Of a stretch of DNA of 64,000 bases, positions 34,301 to 41,924 are shown in pieces. The stretch is from Levilactobacillus huananensis (GTDB taxonomy: Bacteria > Bacillota > Bacilli > Lactobacillales > Lactobacillaceae). The stretch's first letter is position 1; each line of letters starts with the position of its first letter. The DNA lies in the NCBI RefSeq assembly GCF_003946145.1, contig NZ_RHOC01000002.1, positions 124,001 through 188,000 on the forward strand. The letters run 5' to 3'. The notes beneath the pieces are model-generated. The model searched no databases and was not told where the DNA came from. It was given only the letters and a program-made list of their open reading frames with translations. The translations under genes and the position numbers were made by a program.

Positions 34301-34942
34301 CAAGTTGTTTATGATCGCTCACAAAAATTTGTCACCGGTACAGCAGTTAAGGGCTTAATCGTTAAAATTGATGAGTTGATGAAGAAACGTCCACAAGGAA
34401 ACATTAAGCCACTTAAAGACTTGGTTATCGCATTTCGTGAGGCTTTCAGTGATGAATTTGATGCTGGCCTGAGTCAGGTACAACAAGACATTCAAACTGA
34501 ACAGGTTGCGACAGAAAAATATTGTGCGGATGAGCACCTCACAGAGGAGTTCGGTGACCAGATCCGACGTGAATTTGCAAGTTTACTGAATGATGCGCAG
34601 GACGCGACAACCTTAAATGGATTGTTTATTATTCCACAACAGGCGGGTTCTGTCCGAATGCGCTTAGTTCATAGCATGGACCGATTATTGGAAGAACGCA
34701 ATCGCAATAAAAAGGTGATCCATATAACACCACCAACCATTGGAAAAGAAAATGATGATGGCGGTTCCGATCAAGTTAAACCTGTCATCATGCAACGAAA
34801 GACAATCAGTGCTAGGGCGTTAGGAATTAACCAGTCGTGGGATTTGAATAATTCGACGGACATTGATGTTCAGATTGAGAGTCTGAGAGCTGCTCTTAAA
34901 CAGCAACTAGAAGAAAACGGCAAAATTAATTTTGAACTGTAA
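31319..34942 (+). CDS. brxC: BREX P-loop ATPase BrxC
   Basis: A 1207-residue AAA-like ATPase, the typical BrxC length. The N-terminal KVKDIFEKSIDRNIKGVI is the usual BrxC opening. Walker A is SGFFGSGKSHFLKIL (about residues 66-80). A Walker B-like strand is MAFLVDEVGQYIGSS (about 262-276). A long C-terminal helical region is followed by an acidic linker and the C-terminal tail. BrxC is essential for BREX defence and is thought to power the PglX/PglZ complex. GGGAGAG precedes the ATG. It sits in one operon with brxA, brxB and pglX. Confidence 0.93.
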   Translation: MKVKDIFEKSIDRNIKGVITIGDEQDANVKQELEEYVVTKELDGHFKDFFSAYAEGIQHDTTNMGVWISGFFGSGKSHFLKILAYLLENREVAGKSALDYFIDDAKVHDQGTLANMKLAASIPNEVMLFNIDSKAKNGNKSQKDAILNVFLQVFNEQLGLFGADFWIADLERDLIAQGKYTEFQEKFKELDRQNRDWLDARNAYAFLKGTIRDTLVAIGFMSEADANGFIDQLKKEYPISVESFAKLVNQYIESQNENYHMAFLVDEVGQYIGSSQQRMLNLQSIVEDLGTYTHGKAWVIVTSQQAIDKVTKNINGQDFSKIQGRFSTRIAMSSANVDEVIQKRLLAKTASSEKLLEATFDENQHVINNLISFDGKEERKRYDDAKMFADLYPFVPYQVVLLQDTLTAIRENGSDGKHLANGERSMLAVFQESARRLENEDTRALVPFSIFFQGLSHFLDHTHMIVIQRAQNNELINPSGEDNPFAVQVLETLFMIKYVQDFDGTLNNLVTLMIDSIDTDRIELEAKVKQALQVLQEQNIVEKTSKGYEFLTDAEQDISKQIQRQGVDSGEVSQAIGDYLFSTAAISRRYTYPKLNQQYTFVFNQWVDNRPVGKTNQDINLKIVTAANDDNRDDSELRRQSNSPEQPQIIIDLPGESQYVDDQQQILRIQKFILNPQEQSQDARSQRIVNVKKTELGVLKERVAKELLDVLQQANIYVQGDRLDAGKKDFFTSLGQAEEQLIDEIYRNLSYIDVVKQENDIVALFKDSSELVKTTENERALQAVLERISRDYTGHSKISFKSVLERFNKIPYGYREIDTRWLVAKLFADAKLKVYVNGEALSLQARVPANEMAKYFLKRQYLDAVQMEPRHAVSESKKKDLRDIALELFKKQIFSDNEDDTLMRELQDSLNKARKTLNIYLQKPSYYPGQDVLETGRELMDLLLAQTDTDRFYGLVSQKHDDLLDWHDDMDEGGINEFYQSQTQQEIWESGYTQQVVYDRSQKFVTGTAVKGLIVKIDELMKKRPQGNIKPLKDLVIAFREAFSDEFDAGLSQVQQDIQTEQVATEKYCADEHLTEEFGDQIRREFASLLNDAQDATTLNGLFIIPQQAGSVRMRLVHSMDRLLEERNRNKKVIHITPPTIGKENDDGGSDQVKPVIMQRKTISARALGINQSWDLNNSTDIDVQIESLRAALKQQLEENGKINFEL

Positions 34943-34974
34943 TTAAGTTCCCAGTCAGAGTGAAGGAAGAGATT

Positions 34975-37900
34975 ATGGATAAAACAGCAATTAAAAAATT
35001 TGCAGTTAACGCGCGCCGATCGCTCATTGAGGACATTAAGCTTAAAGCGGCTTCGTTGGGGATCTCTGAAGCAGGTGTGGCAGATAAGTTACCGATTTCA
35101 ACGTCTGAAGTTGAATACTATAAGGATGAACTAGGCGGGATTACAGGTCAGAACATCGTTAAGCGGCAACGGTTCGTCGATGAGTTAGAACGACGAGCAA
35201 CGAAAAGTGACTTTAAAACAGCCTTTCATGATTTAGTAGAAGAAGTTGCCTATACGTGGTTTAACCGAATTATTGCGATTCGTTTTATGGAAGTGAATGA
35301 CTATCTGCCGAGTCGGACACGAGTCTTATCCAGTACTGAGAATCGAAATGAACCAGATATCATGGTCCATGCATTAGATGTCGAAAGTGACTTGGGTGGG
35401 TTTTCCTCCACAGAACGTGATCTGATCAATAAAGCTTTAGATACTGAGCAACCGACAGACATGGATGCCGAGTATCATATGTTATTTATTAAACAGGCCA
35501 ATGCTTTGAACAAGAACCTGCCATATTTATTCGAAAATACTAATGATTATGCAGAATTATTGTTCACTCCCAACTATCACGACGGGGTAATCCAGCATTT
35601 GATTACTGATGTTAGCGAGGATGATTTTAACGTGGCTGTTGGTGGTCAGGTGGAGATTATTGGGTGGCTGTATCAGTACTATAATACGGAACCTCATGAT
35701 CAAGTCGTCAATATCACCGGTGGCCCGGTTAAAAAAGCTGACATTCCCGCAGCAACTCAGCTTTTTACAACGGACTGGGTTGTTAAATATATGGTTGATA
35801 ACTCCTTGGGAAAGTATTGGCTGGAACGCCATCCTGAGAGTAGCCTCCAAGATAAGCTGGAGCTTTTACTTCCTGGTGATATCGAAATTATTAGCGATGG
35901 CGAATCTGTTGAAGATTTAAAAGTCATTGATAATGCCATGGGATCAGGTCATATTTTGGTGTATGCCTTTGATGTCTTAATGCAGATCTATCAAGAACAA
36001 GGTTATTCTGTCAGAGATGCCGCTATCCTGATTATCAAGAATAATTTATTCGGGCTGGAAATTGACCAGCGGGCGTATCAACTGTCCTACTTTGCGTTGA
36101 TGATGAAGACTCGTCAATTTAATCGTCGCGCCCTATGGAATGGTGATTTTGAACCGAACGTTTTTGTCTTTGAAGATACTGACGATATTTCAGAAGAATT
36201 TATGATGCGAATACCCGAGAAATTTCAAGCGGACTTGAAGGATATCATAGATAAATTCAGTAATGCCCGTGAATTGGGGTCAATCATTGACTTTGGCAAT
36301 AAGGACTATGATTTTCAAGATTTACGAAAGGCCATTGCATCGGTAGATGTTGAGGGATTGGATGTTTTTGGTTTACGAGAAACTAAAGAGAAGCTATTAC
36401 GAGTTCTGTCAATTGCTGAAGTTTTGACGAATCACTATGAAGTGGTTGTGACGAATCCACCATACATGAACAAGATGGATGCGGCGCTGAAAAAGTATGT
36501 TAAGAAGCACTATGCAGACTACTCTGGAGACTTATTCTCAGTGTTCATTTTTAATAACAGTAATCTAGCTAAATCGGGTGGTTATTCCGCCTTCATGACG
36601 CCATTTGTATGGATGTTCATCAAAACCTATGAGAAATTACGAAAGTATTTGATTGAGACGAAAAAAATTGATAGCCTCATTCAGATGGAGTATTCTGCAT
36701 TTGAGGAGGCAACGGTACCAATTAATACGTTTGTGATGAAGAATGTGACAAATGAATCCATTGGTACTTACGTAAAACTTTCTGCTTTCAAAGGTGGCAT
36801 GGATGTCCAGAAGGATAAGGTTCTTGAGGCAATCGCCAACCCTGATATTAACTACCTTTATCGAACTAACCAAGCGAACTTTGCGAAGATTCCCGGAATG
36901 CCGATTGCTTATTGGGCTAGTCGAAAATTATTCTCGTTGTTTTCAGAAGATATTAGACTTTCTAAATATTTCCGAGGAAAAGAAGGTCTTGGAACCGGAA
37001 ACAACGCGAAATTTTTGAGATTCTGGTTTGAACTTGCTGAAATACATGGAGGTTGGCATCCATATCAAAAGGGCGGATCGTATAGAAAATGGTATGGAAA
37101 TAATGAATATTTCGTAAATTGGCAAAATAATGGTGCATCGATGAAAGCAATGCCTAAATCTAATATTAGAAATTTGGATTTCCAAAATAGAGCTGGCATA
37201 ACATGGTCCGCCATTTCATCTGGTAAGCCCTCTTTTAGATACACTATTCAAAAATACTTCTTTGATTCTAAGGGACCAATGATGTTTTCTACGATCAATA
37301 GTCCTTATCAAATAGCCTTAGCATTGCTAAACTCTAAAGTTTCAGAATTCATTCTTTCTTTTCTTTCACCAACATTGGACTATCGACTTGGTCAGATACA
37401 AATGATTCCGTGGTTACCTGTAGTGAATAATGCATCAATAGTCATTGATTTGGTTGACAATGCTATTTATTTATCAAAATTCGATTGGGACTCTTTCGAA
37501 ACCTCCTGGGACTTCACCACCCATCCACTTTTAATTCACATCGCTGACGATAAGCAAAATAAAATAGATGGTAAGGTTAAAAACGCATTTAGCTTATGGC
37601 AAGGTGAGACCCGAGAGCGGTTTGCTCAGCTCAAGTCGAATGAAGAAGAGTTAAATCGAATCTTTATTGATCTGTATGGACTGGACGATGAACTAACGGC
37701 AGAAGTAGCTGACAAGGATGTTTCTGTACGGTTGGCTGATGAAGAACGCGACATTAAGTCGTTTCTGTCGTACTTTGTAGGTGTTGTATTTGGTCGTTAT
37801 TCATTAGATATTGAAGGATTGGCTTTTGCTGGTGGCGAATGGGATCAAAGCAAATATCAGTCATTTGTGCCAAACGAAGATAACCTATTGATGCTAAACG

Positions 37901-38472
37901 ATGCTGACTACTTTGGTGATTCACGCGATATTATTTATCGTTTGAAGACATTCTTAGCGGCTACTTTTGGGTCAAAAACAGTTGACGAGAACGTTGCCTA
38001 TATCGCCTCTGTGATTGGTAAAAAGGCTGATTCAGATGAAACAGCCATTCGTCGCTATTTTGTGGAAGACTTCTTTAAGGATCATAAGAAGATCTATCAA
38101 AAGCGGCCAATATACTGGGAATTTAGTAGTGGCAAGAACAATGGTTTTAAGGCATTGATGTATCTCCATCGCTACGATTCTGATGAACTGGCAATGATTC
38201 GGACGAACTATCTACATCCACTGCAGGGAAAGTATGAATTACGAATTGAGCAGCTGACTCAGCTAGCAAGTAGTGAGACGGTAGCAAGTCAGAAGAAACG
38301 CTATGAAAAAGAACTCAAGCATTTAAATCAGCAACTGACTGAAATTATTAAGTATGATCCATTGATTCAGCATATTGCTAACCAGAAAATCAAACTTGAT
38401 TTAGATGACGGGGTTGTCGTCAATTACGATAAACTTCAAGATGGCAGCGCCATTTTATCTAAGCTGAAATAA
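34975..38472 (+). CDS. pglX: BREX adenine-specific DNA methyltransferase PglX (expressed copy)
   Basis: A 1165-residue m6A methyltransferase that marks host DNA at an asymmetric site; in type 1 BREX it also guides exclusion of unmarked phage. The SAM-binding motif I is DNAMGSGHIL (about residues 319-328). The catalytic motif IV is TNPPYM (about 492-497). The specificity region spans about residues 648-833, and there is a helical C-terminal domain (about 860-1165). ATG 34975 follows GAAGGAAGAG and is preferred to an upstream GTG. Three segments are repeated inversely in the silent copy at 39673-41836: residues about 196-238 (IR1), 623-647 (IR2) and 834-860 (IR3). Between them the two copies differ strongly, so this gene is the expressed half of a recombination cassette. 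Confidence 0.94.
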   Translation: MDKTAIKKFAVNARRSLIEDIKLKAASLGISEAGVADKLPISTSEVEYYKDELGGITGQNIVKRQRFVDELERRATKSDFKTAFHDLVEEVAYTWFNRIIAIRFMEVNDYLPSRTRVLSSTENRNEPDIMVHALDVESDLGGFSSTERDLINKALDTEQPTDMDAEYHMLFIKQANALNKNLPYLFENTNDYAELLFTPNYHDGVIQHLITDVSEDDFNVAVGGQVEIIGWLYQYYNTEPHDQVVNITGGPVKKADIPAATQLFTTDWVVKYMVDNSLGKYWLERHPESSLQDKLELLLPGDIEIISDGESVEDLKVIDNAMGSGHILVYAFDVLMQIYQEQGYSVRDAAILIIKNNLFGLEIDQRAYQLSYFALMMKTRQFNRRALWNGDFEPNVFVFEDTDDISEEFMMRIPEKFQADLKDIIDKFSNARELGSIIDFGNKDYDFQDLRKAIASVDVEGLDVFGLRETKEKLLRVLSIAEVLTNHYEVVVTNPPYMNKMDAALKKYVKKHYADYSGDLFSVFIFNNSNLAKSGGYSAFMTPFVWMFIKTYEKLRKYLIETKKIDSLIQMEYSAFEEATVPINTFVMKNVTNESIGTYVKLSAFKGGMDVQKDKVLEAIANPDINYLYRTNQANFAKIPGMPIAYWASRKLFSLFSEDIRLSKYFRGKEGLGTGNNAKFLRFWFELAEIHGGWHPYQKGGSYRKWYGNNEYFVNWQNNGASMKAMPKSNIRNLDFQNRAGITWSAISSGKPSFRYTIQKYFFDSKGPMMFSTINSPYQIALALLNSKVSEFILSFLSPTLDYRLGQIQMIPWLPVVNNASIVIDLVDNAIYLSKFDWDSFETSWDFTTHPLLIHIADDKQNKIDGKVKNAFSLWQGETRERFAQLKSNEEELNRIFIDLYGLDDELTAEVADKDVSVRLADEERDIKSFLSYFVGVVFGRYSLDIEGLAFAGGEWDQSKYQSFVPNEDNLLMLNDADYFGDSRDIIYRLKTFLAATFGSKTVDENVAYIASVIGKKADSDETAIRRYFVEDFFKDHKKIYQKRPIYWEFSSGKNNGFKALMYLHRYDSDELAMIRTNYLHPLQGKYELRIEQLTQLASSETVASQKKRYEKELKHLNQQLTEIIKYDPLIQHIANQKIKLDLDDGVVVNYDKLQDGSAILSKLK
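35562..35690 (+). repeat. IR1 left arm of the pglX cassette
   Basis: 129 bp, identical as read to the inverted copy at 41708-41836. Identity begins abruptly at GTTCACTCCC and ends after TAATACGGA. Confidence 0.95.
36842..36915 (+). repeat. IR2 left arm of the pglX cassette
   Basis: 74 bp with two mismatches to the inverted copy at 40411-40484. It encodes NYLYRTNQANFAKIPGMPIA in both copies and lies between the catalytic core and the specificity region. Confidence 0.95.
37475..37553 (+). repeat. IR3 left arm of the pglX cassette
   Basis: 79 bp with five mismatches to the inverted copy at 39704-39782. It encodes FDWDSFETSWDFTTHPLLIH in both copies and marks the start of the constant C-terminal part. 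Confidence 0.95.
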
Positions 38473-38530
38473 GCTAAAGGGGACTTCTCAAATCAATGAG
38501 AGGTCCCCTTTGTGCCAAGTTATGTGCCAA

Positions 38531-39619
38531 CTATTTTGAAATATTATTCAAGATTGAGATGATCTTTTCTTGGTCCTGAGATTCAAGTTCTTTGATGATG
38601 TGTAAGTACGTTGATTGCGTAGTTGTGATGTTACTGTGACCTAATCTACGAGAGACTGATAGGACACTAACTCCTTTGTAGAGCAGGATTGATGCGTGTG
38701 TATGTCGTAGGCCATGAAAGGTGATTCGGGGAATCCCAAGTTGTTCTAACTTTTCTGTCAGCATCTTATTGATTTCAGCACTAACCAAAATGTGACCAGC
38801 CATGTTCATGAAGATGGGGCGATTTGAATTCAGAAAGTGAAGATTTAAAAAGTTTTGAAGTTTTTGAACGGTCTGCTGGTCGATGGCAATGTCCCGGACC
38901 GAGGATCGAGTTTTGGTCTTCATAAACCCAGTCTTATACTTGTAATCCCAGGCTTTGTTCACAGTGATTAGATTATCTTTTAGGTCGATGTCACTTGGTG
39001 TGAGCCCTACGATTTCACCATAACGCATGCCAGTGACAGCCGCCAGGTAAACAATCATTTCGCCAATTTGTGATGTGTCGAGATTGAGCAGTAGCGTCTT
39101 CCAATCATCATAGTTCAAGGCTTTTGCAATCTTAAGTCGTTCTTTACCAGTTATCACAGCTTTTCTAGTTGGGTCGGTAGTAATGATCTTTTCATCTAAC
39201 GCTTCCAAAATGCAGGCACGAAGCTGTTTGTGGAAACAAGAGACGGTTCTTTTAGCGTGGTCTTCGGCGAACTTATTTAACTGTTCTTGGTAGATCAGCT
39301 TGGTTAAATCTTTTAACTTGAGATCGCCAAATAGCTCGTTGGCATGCTTAGCAGTATTTTGATATTTATTATAGGTAATTGGTGTTACGGCATTTTGTTT
39401 GTAAACTCGAATCCAGCGCTGGTAGTAGGAGACTAAAGATTCACTACCTGACTGGACAGTTGTGAGGTTAGGGTGCTCTGTCTGAACTTTACTAGCAGCC
39501 AGAATGGCTTCAGATTTGAGCAGAAAGCCTGATTTACGAAGCTTCTTGTACTTTCCATTGTGATCCTTATAGGAGATTTCATACTGCCAAGAATTACCAC
39601 GTTTACGATAACTTACCAT
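38531..39619 (-). CDS. tyrosine site-specific recombinase of the pglX cassette
   Basis: A 362-residue phage-integrase-type recombinase. The N-terminal AP2-like arm domain is KRGNSWQYEISYKDHNGKYK, followed by a SAM-like core-binding domain (about 60-160). The catalytic domain has Arg in TGMRYGEIVGL, HGLRHTHAS (HxxR), LGHSNITTT and the nucleophile Tyr in STYLHI. It lies between the two pglX copies, inside all three inverted repeat pairs, so it is the obvious candidate to invert the segment. It has no tRNA or phage genes beside it. The ribosome binding site GAGGGAAA precedes the ATG at 39619. Confidence 0.9.
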   Translation of the reverse strand: MVSYRKRGNSWQYEISYKDHNGKYKKLRKSGFLLKSEAILAASKVQTEHPNLTTVQSGSESLVSYYQRWIRVYKQNAVTPITYNKYQNTAKHANELFGDLKLKDLTKLIYQEQLNKFAEDHAKRTVSCFHKQLRACILEALDEKIITTDPTRKAVITGKERLKIAKALNYDDWKTLLLNLDTSQIGEMIVYLAAVTGMRYGEIVGLTPSDIDLKDNLITVNKAWDYKYKTGFMKTKTRSSVRDIAIDQQTVQKLQNFLNLHFLNSNRPIFMNMAGHILVSAEINKMLTEKLEQLGIPRITFHGLRHTHASILLYKGVSVLSVSRRLGHSNITTTQSTYLHIIKELESQDQEKIISILNNISK

Positions 39620-39703
39620 GTTTTTCCCTCCATTGCGTGTTTATTGGCACAATTTTGTCACAGATTGACTAGTTAGCCAACGGGAGAACGACAGTGTGAT
39701 AGA

Positions 39704-39782
39704 TTATCGTCAGCGATGTGAATTAGGAGTGGATGGGTGGTGAAGTCCCAGGAGGTTTCGAAGGAATCCCAATCAAATTTTG
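39704..39782 (-). repeat. IR3 right arm of the pglX cassette
   Basis: Inverted partner of 37475-37553; five mismatches over 79 bp. Confidence 0.95.
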
Positions 39783-40410
39783 CTAAACTATTTGATGCAC
39801 TACTAAGCATAGTCACAGTTTCTGTATTCTTAACTTTCAAGGGAATATTCTTAATATTTACAACTTGAAAATTTAATGTAGGATTTTGTACTTGCAAAAT
39901 ATAAAATGCAACTTTTGTGTTCAATAGTGCTTCTAAATAGAAAAGAACATCATTACTGTCTGAAAATAAGGATGAACCTGCTACATCAAAGATCGATCCC
40001 ATTGTTGAAAATCGCACACCAAAATTACTCGAACTAATAAACGACCAGGTTAGTCCTTGCTTGAAGTAGAAATTTTCATTGGTGATTTTCCATCCTAAAT
40101 TGTCCCCTAATTGTGGATATTTTCTCTTTGTGTCATCTTTGATTTCTTTGCCATCATTGGCCCAATTGACGACATACTCATTATTACCATACCATTTACG
40201 ATAGTTTCCCCCTTTATCATAAGGTACCCACTTTACATAATCGAAAGTCTTATCAGGGTTAGTTAGATGTGGATCGAATGAAGAAATTCTGATTTCGTAC
40301 CATAGCCTTAAGAAACGACTATTATTTCCTGTACGCATACCTAGTCCCACGAAAGATATGTTCGAGACTGAGGGGTTGTTTTTAAATTGGTTAGTTAAAG
40401 ATTTAGGAAT

Positions 40411-40484
40411 CCAATAAGCAATCGGCATCCCGGGAATCTTCGCAAAGTTCGCTTGGTTAGTTCGATAAAGGTAGTTAACATCAG
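40411..40484 (-). repeat. IR2 right arm of the pglX cassette
   Basis: Inverted partner of 36842-36915; two mismatches over 74 bp. Confidence 0.95.
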
Positions 40485-41707
40485 TGTTTTTAACTGCGGC
40501 TAGATAGGCCCGTTCCTTTTTTTGCTGTGAATCGAAACTAACTAATCGCTCATAAGTACCAATATAATTAGCAATAGTCTGGTGCTTGAACACGAAGGTT
40601 GTAGATTGAACAACCTCTCCACCAATTTCTTCAAATGCTCGTGTACCCAAATGTGCCATGTTAATCAGCGTATCTGCCTTCAGAACTGAACGTAATTTTT
40701 TAAAACTCGAAAGAAACATCCAAGCGTGTTGTGTAATCATGGCATAATAGCCATCCCTATCAGTTAAACTACGTAGTCGTTCTATGAACACCGCAAAGAG
40801 GTCAGACTTACTATTAGGAAAATGTTTTTTCACATATTTTCCAAGGACTGAATCCATCTTACCGGAACCCATGTACGGTGGATTCATCGCACCAATAGTA
40901 AACTGTCGTGACAGTATTTCCCCAACGGTACTAATTTCACGCAACTTATCCTGATTCTCTACTAACACAATAGAATTCAATGACAGTTGTCCTGCACTTA
41001 ATTTCTGATTACTAATCCGCGTAATCATTGACCAATCCACGGGCTTAGCCAACTGGACTAACGAACCATACTCGTTTCCATAACGAAATTTGTCCAACAA
41101 ATAATCCAGCTGCTTTTCTTCATCCTCAGACTGAAGAAATTCTTGAAAATCTGCACTTGATAATTCGCCTGATTCTGGAATATCAAATACATTTGGGCGA
41201 ATGTTCAAAGTTAAAAAGCGACGATTAGCGCCACGAGCCTTCATCATTAACGAGAAGTAAGCCAATTGGAAGGCACGAGTATCAATATCCAATCCATAGA
41301 TGTTTTTTTGAATAATTAGCTTTGCTGCATCTCTACGTGAGTAACCTTCACGTTCATAGATTTGCATAAAGACTTCGAAAGCATAGATCAGGATGTGACC
41401 GGAACCCATTGCAGCATCGATAAGGGTAACCTTCTCAATGTTTTCAGCTGACAGTTTAGTTGATTCAGACTGAATCGAAACTTGTTCCGTTTGATTAGCG
41501 GCTGGCATGAAATAGCGCCAACCAAAATCATCTGCAATTTCTTTGTCGGAGCGGTAATCTCCTCTAGCTTTCAGGACATCAATCCAGTAACGTCCCAGTG
41601 AATTATCTACCATGTACTTTACAATCCAGTCAGGTGTGAAAAGCTGGGTCACAGCAGGGATATCGGATTCAAGATATTTTTTCTTCTTGAATGCCTGATC
41701 TTTCGGC

Positions 41708-41836
41708 TCCGTATTATAGTACTGATACAGCCACCCAATAATCTCCACCTGACCACCAACAGCCACGTTAAAATCATCCTCGCTAACATCAGTAATCAAA
41801 TGCTGGATTACCCCGTCGTGATAGTTGGGAGTGAAC
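41708..41836 (-). repeat. IR1 right arm of the pglX cassette
   Basis: Inverted partner of 35562-35690; identical over 129 bp as read. Confidence 0.95.
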
Positions 41837-41924
41837 GATTAATTTCATAAATTCTGCTGCAGGTCGTATGGGTTTACGTTATGATTAGGCTATATCATAA
41901 AACGACTAAAAGGGAGTAAGCATC

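Larger units (their letters stand above)
39673..41836 (-). pseudogene. pglX: silent inverted pglX copy lacking N- and C-terminal parts
   Basis: An open frame on the minus strand with no start codon context, corresponding to PglX residues about 196-860. It carries an alternative methyltransferase core (motif I DAAMGSGHIL, motif IV MNPPYMGSGKMD) and an alternative specificity region. After IR3 only 11 unrelated codons (NLSHCRSPVG type tail) precede the stop at 39673. It lacks the 195-residue N-terminus and the approximately 305-residue C-terminus of the expressed copy. It is best read as a reservoir of alternative sequence, not as decay: the frame is fully open and all three boundary repeats are preserved. 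Confidence 0.9.

Noticed and set aside
38531-39619. Interpreting the recombinase as the integrase of a separate prophage or ICE
   Set aside because: No phage or conjugation genes and no tRNA flank it; it is enclosed by the pglX inverted repeats.
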